A DNA stretch of 11,558 nt from Gracilibacteraceae bacterium. GTDB lineage: Bacteria; Bacillota; Desulfitobacteriia; Desulfitobacteriales; Syntrophobotulaceae. The notes beneath the pieces are model-generated. The model was given only the letters and a program-made list of their open reading frames with translations. It was not told the origin of the DNA and searched no databases. Positions 1 to 6,088 of the stretch are shown piece after piece; the first letter of the stretch is position 1, and the number at the start of each line of letters is the position of its first letter. Where the stretch lies: the NCBI GenBank assembly GCA_031263945.1, contig JAISEW010000127.1:1-11558 (forward strand), given 5' to 3'. The position numbers and the translations under genes are program-made.

Positions 1-1971
1 TACTTCGCCCAGACCCAGTGGTGGACGACCGCCAATGAAGAGGGCTTCATCGTTGTAATTCACGGTCAGGACTATCAGAACCGACCCGGCTCGAATGCCG
101 CGAACAACAACAATCCCCAGGGTGTCACCGACTCCGGCAACACCAACAACAGCAGCGCGAACTACTGGCGGTCACTTAAAGAGCTGATCAAGTCCGGGGC
201 GTTGGACATCGGCGCAGAGGTGGACTGGGGCAGGGTTTACGCCAGCGGTTACTCCCTGGGCGCCAATACGATAACCACCATGCTGATGTTCGGCAGCTAT
301 CCGCAGCACAAGGAGTTTGCCGCCTTGTTTGACCAATCAGCCGGTACGTTTACTACCGGCGCTTCCGGCCCTATCACCGGGGAGCTGATCCCTGTGATCC
401 TTGACGCGGGCACTCCGGATGTGCCGGCTCTCCACATGGAACCCTGGGCAGACAACGTGGCGGACACGGGGACCGGCTCCAGCATCATGGTCGCCCCGCC
501 TTCGTCCGCTTTGTATACCAACGTTCTGGCGATCACCGCCTTGAACGGCATCGGCTTCAGCTTCAACGCCACGAGCGATCTTGAGGCCAGCCGCCAAAGC
601 TATATAGACAACCTGGAAGCGATTGGCGGGAGTTTCTACCAGAGCGGGCGCTTTGTCAACTCAGCCTTCAAGAACTGGCAGACATTTGAGCTGTTCAGGT
701 TCACCCGCGTCCTCGGGCGCGAACACAACCCCGTGCCTGAAGAAATGCGGCGCGGTTGGGAATACCTGAGCCGGTTCAGCATCGACCAGGTTACAGGGGA
801 TCGCTACTACAGCCCGTCCGCTTTTAAGGTTGCGGGGGATGAAACCAAGATCCTCGCGGCTCAGCCCTCGACGATGACGGTCACCTTCGACGCCAACGGC
901 GGCAGTTCCGCCACGCAGACCATCACTGTGAACGCTCCCGGTAAGACAGTGGGCACGCTCCCGTCCGCTCCGCTCAGAGGCGGCTATAGGTTTATGGGCT
1001 GGAACCGCGTGGCCAGCGGCGCCGGCGAGGCGTTTGACGCCAATACCGTCGTGCCCGGCGATATCACGGTCTATGCCCAATGGCGGTCGGTAACGCCTAA
1101 CGGCGGCAGCAGCGGTGGCGGAAGCGCGCCTGTTCAGCCCACTCCTCCTGCGCCTACGCCCGGCAGCGGCATCAGTAAAGCCGACCTCACCTATATCAGC
1201 GGCGCCAACCGGGTCGCCACCTCCGTGGCCATCGCCAAAAACGGCTGGACCAGCGCCGATACTGTCGTCCTCGCCCAGAGCCTCATCGACAGCCTTGCCG
1301 CGACCCCCTTGGCTTTCCAGAACAACGCCCCGATCCTTTTGACCACCGGCGCTCTTGATCCGGCGGTATTGGCGGAGATCCAGGAATTGGGAGCTGCAAA
1401 GGTCATCGTCACCGGCGCGGTGAACCCGGAAGTTATCGCGGCCCTCAAAGCGGCCCTGCCGAACCTCCAAATCGAGCAGTCCACCGGCGCGAACCGCTTT
1501 GAGACCGTGGCACTGCTGAACCAGCAGATCTCCGACCCGAAGGGAGTTTTTGTCATCGGCTACGACGCCATCCCCGACGCGATGTCCGTGGCCTCCTGGG
1601 CCGCCGCCAACGGCTTCCTTATCGAAGTGGCGCAGTCTGACGGCAGTTACACCCCAAGCGCCAAAGCTCAGGGTCTTACCGGCTATATCATCGGCGGCCC
1701 CGCCTTGGTCAGGGATATCGCCGGCTTTACCCGTCTTTATGGCGCTGACCGTTATGCCACGAACCTGAAGGTGCGGCAGACCCTGTCCTTTGACTACAGC
1801 GTCATCTACACGGCAAACGGCGGCACTCTCGTTGACGCCCTGACCGGTTCCGTCTTGGCCGCTAAGACCAAGAGTACCATCGTCCTGCTGCCCGACGGCG
1901 ACCCAACAGGGGTGGACTTCGGCGCCATCACAGCTGACACCAAGATCTACAGCTTCGGTGGAAGTATGTGA
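1..1971 (+). CDS. Secreted esterase (PHB-depolymerase-like) with InlB-type repeat and three CWB2 cell-wall-binding repeats, 5'-truncated
   Basis: The frame is open from base 1, so the start and any signal peptide lie outside the window; a TTG at 202 is internal. The visible 656 residues hold three parts. First is an alpha/beta-hydrolase domain (about 1-285) resembling PHB depolymerase/feruloyl-esterase-like proteins, with a GFIVVIHG strand and a G-Y-S-L-G nucleophile elbow (Ser85). Asp151 and His242 are plausible triad partners, assigned by position only. Second is a Listeria-Bacteroides (InlB B-type, Flg_new) repeat at about 293-362, opening VTFDANGG and closing VYAQW. After a Gly/Ser/Pro linker come three CWB2 repeats from about 398 to the end, opening SGANRVATS, TGANRFETV and YGADRYATN. 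CWB2 triplets hold proteins non-covalently on the clostridial wall through anionic polymers. I infer a surface-displayed carboxylesterase acting on an extracellular ester; the substrate is unknown. A hairpin terminator follows. Confidence 0.85.
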   Translation, partial: YFAQTQWWTTANEEGFIVVIHGQDYQNRPGSNAANNNNPQGVTDSGNTNNSSANYWRSLKELIKSGALDIGAEVDWGRVYASGYSLGANTITTMLMFGSYPQHKEFAALFDQSAGTFTTGASGPITGELIPVILDAGTPDVPALHMEPWADNVADTGTGSSIMVAPPSSALYTNVLAITALNGIGFSFNATSDLEASRQSYIDNLEAIGGSFYQSGRFVNSAFKNWQTFELFRFTRVLGREHNPVPEEMRRGWEYLSRFSIDQVTGDRYYSPSAFKVAGDETKILAAQPSTMTVTFDANGGSSATQTITVNAPGKTVGTLPSAPLRGGYRFMGWNRVASGAGEAFDANTVVPGDITVYAQWRSVTPNGGSSGGGSAPVQPTPPAPTPGSGISKADLTYISGANRVATSVAIAKNGWTSADTVVLAQSLIDSLAATPLAFQNNAPILLTTGALDPAVLAEIQELGAAKVIVTGAVNPEVIAALKAALPNLQIEQSTGANRFETVALLNQQISDPKGVFVIGYDAIPDAMSVASWAAANGFLIEVAQSDGSYTPSAKAQGLTGYIIGGPALVRDIAGFTRLYGADRYATNLKVRQTLSFDYSVIYTANGGTLVDALTGSVLAAKTKSTIVLLPDGDPTGVDFGAITADTKIYSFGGSM

Positions 1972-2029
1972 TCATACTCGTTTGTCGTCCGCCTGTAATT
2001 CTCAAATAAACAAATAGAAGTCACCGGTT

Positions 2030-2069
2030 TTATAAGGGCGGGTTGAGATACACCCGTCCTTATAATTTT
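2030..2069 (+). terminator. Intrinsic terminator after the esterase gene
   Basis: A 13-bp stem (2031-2043 with 2052-2064, one G-U pair at 2038/2057) closes an 8-base loop and can be extended by one A-T pair (2030/2065). It is followed by TTTT. It lies 59 bases after the esterase stop and just before the next promoter, as expected for a Rho-independent terminator. The T-run is short, so efficiency may be moderate. Confidence 0.7.
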
Positions 2070-2075
2070 GGATTC

Positions 2076-2105
2076 TTTACAGATTTGGCCGGATAGGAGT
2101 ATAAT
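2076..2105 (+). promoter_or_regulatory. Sigma-A-type promoter for the small-gene pair
   Basis: TTTACA (2076-2081, five of six to consensus) and a perfect TATAAT (2100-2105) are separated by 18 bases. The -10 ends 44 bases before the ATG at 2150, in AT-rich DNA between the terminator and the gene. Confidence 0.7.
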
Positions 2106-2149
2106 GGAATTGAGCATTGATATTGTAATAGGGCGAGGAAAATGATCCG

Positions 2150-2395
2150 ATGAAAGAAATCAATGAAAATATCATCGAAATTTGCATAGGATCCATCACC
2201 GCTCAGGTCGCCGACAGTTACGCGGAAAAACACGGCGTCTCTGTGACCAAGGCCCTGCGGCTGTTCATGGCGGCGAAAACATATGAGCTGCTGGCGAATC
2301 CCAAGGCATATCTGTATCTTGAAGCGGCGCCCTATGTGGAAGATATGCTGAATGCGGAATTGTCCGGCGACTGGGAAAGCTGGATGGAGGTGTAG
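2150..2395 (+). CDS. Small conserved-type protein upstream of a DUF3791 gene
   Basis: This is an 81-residue acidic, largely helical protein with no signal peptide, membrane segment or catalytic motif. The ATG follows a GAGG-containing ribosome site (2135-2138) and a strong promoter. The central part (about 16-50, AQVADSYAEKHGVSVTKALR and the next helix) looks like a helix-turn-helix or helical-bundle segment, and the C-terminus ends in an acidic, aromatic tail. From memory, short proteins of this shape often sit immediately upstream of DUF3791 genes in Firmicutes, sometimes with a DUF3990 gene as third partner. The downstream gene starts 2 bases after this stop, so the two are translationally coupled. 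The function is unknown; an antitoxin-like or regulatory role is only a guess from context. Confidence 0.7.
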   Translation: MKEINENIIEICIGSITAQVADSYAEKHGVSVTKALRLFMAAKTYELLANPKAYLYLEAAPYVEDMLNAELSGDWESWMEV

Positions 2396-2397
2396 AG

Positions 2398-2643
2398 GTG
2401 GAAACCCGGAAGTTCAATGAGGTCGCCTATTTTCAGGCGGGTATCGCGAGAAAATATATGCGGCGGCATGATCTTACGCCTCTGCAATTCGTCGAGCTGG
2501 ACAAACGGTATCATATCCTGCGGCTGCTGGAAGTCGGATACGAGCCGTTCCACCTCACCGGCGACGAGGGCGTCCTTGATGAGATCGATGAAATCGTGGC
2601 GGAGCAGCAAGCCGCCGCTTTTTTGGAGAAAAGGCAGGATTAA
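2398..2643 (+). CDS. DUF3791 family small protein
   Basis: This 81-residue protein starts at GTG, with GGAGG at 2386-2390 seven bases upstream, inside the end of the preceding gene. The sequence matches the DUF3791 pattern as I remember it: an N-terminal FNEVAYFQAGIARKYMRRH helix, then FVELDKRYHILRLLEVGYEP and FHLTGDEGVLDEIDEIV. There is no signal peptide or membrane span, so it should be cytosolic. DUF3791 proteins are commonly encoded beside DUF3990 proteins in cassettes resembling toxin-antitoxin loci. No DUF3990 gene follows here; an intergenic palindromic repeat starts 11 bases past the stop. The family call is from motif memory and the biochemical function is not known. Confidence 0.72.
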   Translation: METRKFNEVAYFQAGIARKYMRRHDLTPLQFVELDKRYHILRLLEVGYEPFHLTGDEGVLDEIDEIVAEQQAAAFLEKRQD

Positions 2644-2653
2644 GTTTAGAGCC

Positions 2654-2752
2654 GTCATTGCGAGCGAAGCGAACTCCCGTCATTCCGGACTTGTTCCGGA
2701 ATCTATTCGTACCTGACATTTTTTGGACTCCGGCATAAAGCCGGAATGGCGG
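2654..2752. repeat. Short palindromic intergenic repeat element
   Basis: The element opens with GTCATTGCGAGCGAAGCGAA (2654-2673), a motif resembling short repeats scattered in many bacterial genomes. A palindromic unit follows. Arms 2677-2688 and 2741-2752 are inverted repeats of 12 bases with one G-U. Inside are two perfect hairpins: ATTCCGG/CCGGAAT (2682-2688 with 2696-2702) and TCCGGC/GCCGGA (2729-2734 with 2740-2745). A T6 run lies at 2719-2724. No coding frame is convincing across it. It may be a REP/MITE-like element, and its hairpins could also end transcription of the DUF3791 gene. Only one copy is present in the window. Confidence 0.6.
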
Positions 2753-2761
2753 CGGGGGCTA

Positions 2762-2790
2762 TTGTGTCCGGAATCGCCCTGTGCTATAAT
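2762..2790 (+). promoter_or_regulatory. Extended -10 promoter of the SCIFF gene
   Basis: TTGTGT (2762-2767), a 17-base spacer and a perfect TATAAT (2785-2790) preceded by TGC give an extended -10 promoter. The -10 ends 25 bases before the SCIFF ATG, leaving a short leader that carries AGGAGG. The weak -35 is compensated by the TG extension. It is the only clear promoter I see between here and dinB. Confidence 0.7.
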
Positions 2791-2815
2791 GTAGGCGACA
2801 AGGAGGCGTGAGTTT

Positions 2816-2956
2816 ATGAACAAGCACATTCAAACGATCATCAAGGGCAATTTGTCCGCCGCGGCGCCTCAGGGCGGCTGCGGCGCCTGCCAGGCGTCAT
2901 GCCAGTCGGCCTGTAAGACTTCTTGCACCGTCGGCAATCAGGTTTGCGTCAAGTAA
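2816..2956 (+). CDS. SCIFF family ranthipeptide precursor (six cysteines in forty-five residues)
   Basis: This 46-residue gene encodes the substrate of the adjacent radical SAM maturase. An AGGAGG (2801-2806) lies nine bases before the ATG. The N-terminal leader-like half begins MNKHIQTIIKGNL. The C-terminal core holds exactly six cysteines (22, 25, 29, 33, 37, 44) in the strongly conserved SCIFF block CQASCQSACKTSCTVGNQ. SCIFF peptides are ribosomally made peptides of Clostridia in which the maturase links a Cys sulfur to a Thr side chain through a non-alpha thioether (ranthipeptide class). By alignment with the characterised Clostridium thermocellum CteA peptide, whose reported link joins Cys32 and Thr37, I infer a Cys33-Thr38 link here. 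The biological role is unsettled; quorum-type signalling has been proposed for related peptides. The near-invariant core makes the family call very secure. Confidence 0.95.
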   Translation: MNKHIQTIIKGNLSAAAPQGGCGACQASCQSACKTSCTVGNQVCVK

Positions 2957-3008
2957 GGGACACCGCTTTATTTCCACACAGTCCCTAATCAGGCGTACAC
3001 CGGCTGGC

Positions 3009-3079
3009 GGCGGAATACGGCATGGCGGCGGACGCCATGCCGCCGCCCCTGATCTGCCGCGACTCGCCGCTCTTTTTTT
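3009..3079 (+). promoter_or_regulatory. Structured leader between SCIFF and maturase, possible attenuator
   Basis: A perfect 10-bp stem (3018-3027 with 3033-3042, 5-base loop) is extended by GGCGG/CCGCC (3009-3013 with 3043-3047) across an AATA bulge. Downstream, CGCCGC (3065-3070) runs into a T-rich tract with seven Ts (3073-3079). That CGCCGC could pair with GCGGCG (3025-3030), which would break the first hairpin. The layout suggests partial termination or mRNA stabilisation that keeps peptide levels above maturase levels. The switch is inferred from pairing by eye. Confidence 0.45.
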
Positions 3080-3109
3080 CCGTCAGGCACCGGCGGAGGG
3101 GATAATATC

Positions 3110-4522
3110 TTGATCTGGGAAACATATGCTTTTGCGAAAAATATACATCTGTACCGGCACGGCGGTCTGAACCTCGTTTACGATGTCAATTCCGGCTCGC
3201 TGCATCTGCTGGACGCCAAATCCTATCGCTGGCTGGAAGATGTGATAAATTCCGGCGCGGAAAACCGCCCGGCCGCGGGCGGGGATCTGACGGCGGCGGA
3301 GCGCGGTGAAATAGCGCGGGAGTTTGACCAATTGGCGCGGGAAGGGACGCTGTTCAACCCGGAGGCCGAATTACCGCCCCCGTATCCGGAAAAGGAAACG
3401 CCTTTGCTCAAAGCCGTTTGCCTGCATTTGGCCCATGACTGTGATCTTGCCTGCCGTTACTGCTTTGCCGGGACGGGCGCTTTCGGCGGTAAGCGGGAGC
3501 TAATGTCCTTGGCCACCGGTAAAAGAGCGCTGGATTTCGCTCTGGCCCGCGGCGGCGCCCGGGCGACGCTGGAGGCGGATTTTTTTGGCGGCGAACCCCT
3601 CCTGAACGCCGCGGTCATGCGCGCGCTGGTCGCTTACGGCCGGGACGCCGCCGCCGCTCTGGGAAAAACGATAAATTTCACTTTGACCACAAACGCCCTG
3701 AGCCTCGATGAGGATCTGCTGGAATGGCTGGACATGGAAAAAATTGGCTTGGTCTTGAGCATCGACGGCCGCCCGGCCGTCCACGACCGGATGCGCCCGC
3801 TTCGCGGCGGAGGGGGCAGTTACGCCGCCGTCCTGCCCGCCGTGCTGAAAGTGGCCCGCCGCCGGGCCGCCGCCTCGCCGTACGCTTTGGGCGCTTATTA
3901 TTACGCCCGCGGCACTTATACGCGTTATAACACGGATTTTGACCGGGACGTCCTCCATTTGGCCGACCTCGGCGTCGGTCGCGTCTCCGTGGAACCGGTG
4001 GTGGGCGGCGGCGGCCTGGCCTTGCGGGAGGAGGATCTGCCGGCGCTTTACGCCAGTTACGACAGATTAGGCGAGGCTTATCTCGCTTACGCGGCGGACG
4101 GGCGCCCGTTCAGTTTCTTTCACTTCAACGCCGGACTGGACGCCGGCCCCTGTCTGCCGAAAAGGCTCAAAGGCTGCGGCGCGGGGCTGGAATACGCCGC
4201 GGTCGCCCCGAACGGGGATATTTATCCCTGCCATCAATTCGTCGGCCGCTCTGAATGGCGCATGGGCAGCGTCTATGACGAACCATCCCCGCCGCCCCCG
4301 GAGATCGCGCGTGAATTCGCCGGCGCTCATATCAACGCCAAAAAAGCCTGCCAAAACTGCTGGTGCCGCTTTGTTTGCGGCGGCGGCTGCCACGCCGCCA
4401 ATGTGGATATGGCCGGCGATCTGCGCGAGGTGTATGATCTGGGCTGCCGCCTGCAGCGCAAGCGTTTTGAGGTGGCCGCTTACATCCGGGCCAGAGAGGC
4501 GCTGGCGGGCGGGGCGGCGTGA
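3110..4522 (+). CDS. Radical SAM SCIFF peptide maturase (SPASM domain)
   Basis: This 470-residue cytosolic enzyme forms the thioether cross-link on the SCIFF peptide encoded just upstream. It starts at TTG with GGAGGG (3095-3100) nine bases before. The N-terminus (about 15-45, LVYDVNSGSLHLLDAKSY) is the peptide-recognition-like region typical of SCIFF maturases. The radical SAM core has CDLACRYC (C111, C115, C118) for the SAM-binding 4Fe-4S cluster and FFGGEP (158-163). The C-terminal SPASM domain has C356, C374, then C414-x2-C417-x5-C423-x3-C427 and C446, the expected ligand spacing for two auxiliary clusters. C419, inside this motif (CQNCWC), is an extra cysteine. Length is normal for the family. 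The characterised homologue is CteB of C. thermocellum. The TPR gene follows after 47 bases. Oxygen-labile clusters fit an anaerobe. Confidence 0.95.
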   Translation: MIWETYAFAKNIHLYRHGGLNLVYDVNSGSLHLLDAKSYRWLEDVINSGAENRPAAGGDLTAAERGEIAREFDQLAREGTLFNPEAELPPPYPEKETPLLKAVCLHLAHDCDLACRYCFAGTGAFGGKRELMSLATGKRALDFALARGGARATLEADFFGGEPLLNAAVMRALVAYGRDAAAALGKTINFTLTTNALSLDEDLLEWLDMEKIGLVLSIDGRPAVHDRMRPLRGGGGSYAAVLPAVLKVARRRAAASPYALGAYYYARGTYTRYNTDFDRDVLHLADLGVGRVSVEPVVGGGGLALREEDLPALYASYDRLGEAYLAYAADGRPFSFFHFNAGLDAGPCLPKRLKGCGAGLEYAAVAPNGDIYPCHQFVGRSEWRMGSVYDEPSPPPPEIAREFAGAHINAKKACQNCWCRFVCGGGCHAANVDMAGDLREVYDLGCRLQRKRFEVAAYIRAREALAGGAA

Positions 4523-4569
4523 CGTGACGGCGCGTCCGGGCTGGCGGCGCCGCTTTTAGGAGGTCTTTT

Positions 4570-5220
4570 ATGTTCTTTCGCCGGAGAAAAATGTTCACCA
4601 TCGTTATCATCGCCCTGGTCAGCCTGACCATGCTGGGGTCCGGTTTTGTCGCTCTTTTTTCCATACCGGAACAGGGCGTCGACCCGGATTCGGAGCGGAA
4701 ACTGCTGGAAGACGAATACGCCCAGCGCCGGCAATTAGCCGCGAGTCTCAGCCAGAGCGCGGAAAATGACCCGGAAAACAGCGCTCTGCGCGAGGCGCTG
4801 GCGGACGCATGGCTGGACGTATATATTTTGGCCTCCTATCTCGGCGCGCAGGAGACGGACGGCGCCTTAGGCAAAGCGCTGGATCTGTACGCCGAACTGA
4901 CCGCCGCCGGGCCCGACTCGGCCATCCAGCTGAAATACGCGACGGCCGCTTTCTATGACCGGGATTTCACCTTGACCGGCGAGCTGCTGACGGATCTGCT
5001 GGCGCGGGAACCGGAGAATATCGACGCCCTGACGGTATACGGGCAGTATCTCTTTTACGGCGCGGCGGACTACGCTCTGGCGGAGCAGGTCTGGCAGGAA
5101 GCGCTGTCTCTGGCCCGGGACGACACGGAGCGCTCGTCTATCGAATACTATATCAGTCTGGCTCAGACGGCGAAAAACGCGGCGGCGGAAAGCGCGGCCA
5201 CGGAAAACGAAGACGGGTAA
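4570..5220 (+). CDS. Membrane-anchored TPR-repeat protein
   Basis: This 216-residue protein starts at ATG with AGGAGGT (4558-4564) five bases upstream. A positively charged start (MFFRRRK) is followed by one hydrophobic span at about 8-30, so it should be inserted with its C-terminal domain outside the membrane. That domain is alpha-helical and TPR-like from about 55 to 200. Repeats are recognisable around DPENSALREALADAWLDVY and EPENIDALTVYGQYLFYGAADYALAEQVWQEAL. The tail is Ala/Glu rich and probably disordered. TPR proteins are scaffolds for protein-protein contact and have no reaction of their own. It lies between the SCIFF maturase and the WalJ/HtrA genes, with 47 and 13 bases of spacing, so a role in assembling or delivering an envelope or peptide complex is possible but not shown. 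No signal peptidase II lipobox is visible. Confidence 0.8.
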   Translation: MFFRRRKMFTIVIIALVSLTMLGSGFVALFSIPEQGVDPDSERKLLEDEYAQRRQLAASLSQSAENDPENSALREALADAWLDVYILASYLGAQETDGALGKALDLYAELTAAGPDSAIQLKYATAAFYDRDFTLTGELLTDLLAREPENIDALTVYGQYLFYGAADYALAEQVWQEALSLARDDTERSSIEYYISLAQTAKNAAAESAATENEDG

Positions 5221-5233
5221 AGCGGGTGGAGTT

Positions 5234-6088
5234 TTGTTTTTTGGCACTTTAGCCAGCGGCAGTTCCGGGAACGCGATTTTAGTGGGGGATGAGGGCGGGA
5301 GTTTTCTGATCGACTCCGGCGTGTCGACTACCCGCCTGACGGAGAATATGCGGCGCGTAGGCGCGCGGATCGAGGAACTGAGAGGGATTTTTGTCACGCA
5401 TGAACATTTTGATCATGTGCGGGGAGTAGGCACGGCGGCGCGAAAATACGGCCTGCCGGTGTACGCGACGGAAAAGATCTGGGAGGCGATGGAAAAAACT
5501 GTCGGCGCTCTGGCCGCCGAACAGCGCGTGGTCGTCGAGACGGACGATTTTACGCTGGCCGGTTTTGACCTCACGCTGATCCGCACCTCGCATGACAGCG
5601 TGGAAAGCTACGGCCTGCTGGTCCGCTCCGGGGCTCTGTCGCTGGGGGTCGCGACGGATACGGGCGTCGTCACCGCGGATATGCGGGCGAAACTCAGGGG
5701 CTGCGACGCTTTGATCATCGAGGCCAACCATGACGGCAACATGTTATGGCAGGGGAGCTACCCGTATTATTTGAAAAAACGCGTGGCCGGCGAAGCAGGT
5801 CATTTGAGCAACAGGCAAGCCGGCGAAGCCCTGCGGGAGTTGATCGAGAAAAACACGCAAAAAGTGGTGCTGGCTCATCTGAGCGAGGAAAACAACACGC
5901 CGGCGCTGGCGTTGAGAACAGTGGTGGAAATGCTGCGCAGCCACGAGGCGCGGCAAAAATGCGGCCGGGTGAAGATCCGGGTCGCCCCCCGCCACGAACC
6001 GCATGAGCTCATCACGCTGGATGAGGGAAAGGGGACTTATGGCGTTTTACGCGGAGAACGAACGGCCGGCGGTCTTGCCGTCCGCTGA
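5234..6088 (+). CDS. walJ: WalJ/YycJ-type MBL-fold metallohydrolase
   Basis: This 284-residue cytosolic metallo-beta-lactamase-fold protein matches the YycJ/WalJ family over its length. It opens with FGTLASGSSGN and carries the metal motif THEHFDH (H56, H58, D60, H61), D142 in GVATDTG, H190 in GHLSN and H215 in LAHLSEENN. Family members bind two metal ions; WalJ has been described as a 5'-3' exonuclease-like enzyme linked to DNA replication and wall homeostasis. The start is TTG at 5234, the only in-frame choice that keeps the conserved N-terminus. Its ribosome site is poor: GGAG ends only two bases away. Translation may therefore depend on coupling to the TPR gene, whose stop is 13 bases upstream. 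An HtrA gene follows directly, the order seen at the end of the Bacillus wal operon, but WalR, WalK, WalH and WalI are absent here. Confidence 0.88.
   Translation: MFFGTLASGSSGNAILVGDEGGSFLIDSGVSTTRLTENMRRVGARIEELRGIFVTHEHFDHVRGVGTAARKYGLPVYATEKIWEAMEKTVGALAAEQRVVVETDDFTLAGFDLTLIRTSHDSVESYGLLVRSGALSLGVATDTGVVTADMRAKLRGCDALIIEANHDGNMLWQGSYPYYLKKRVAGEAGHLSNRQAGEALRELIEKNTQKVVLAHLSEENNTPALALRTVVEMLRSHEARQKCGRVKIRVAPRHEPHELITLDEGKGTYGVLRGERTAGGLAVR

Noticed and set aside
202..204. TTG at 202 as the start of the esterase
   Set aside because: The frame is open to base 1 with conserved hydrolase sequence (GFIVVIHG), so the true start lies beyond the left edge.
661..1470. Minus-strand open frame of 269 codons opposite the esterase gene
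   Set aside because: It mirrors a clearly coding plus-strand gene with recognised domains, shows no family resemblance, and is a product of high GC and third-position bias.
2417..2716. Plus-strand 99-codon frame overlapping the DUF3791 gene and running into the repeat
   Set aside because: It is in a different frame from the DUF3791 gene, has Ser/Arg-rich composition typical of an off-frame reading, and its 3' end is made of the repeat.
2654..2752. CRISPR array or attachment site
   Set aside because: There is no regular repeat-spacer periodicity, no cas genes and no integrase; the structure is a single palindromic unit.
6003..6038. Upstream ATG start for the HtrA gene
   Set aside because: It would deepen the overlap with walJ to 86 bases and has no better ribosome site, whereas the ATG at 6039 has AGGGG close by.
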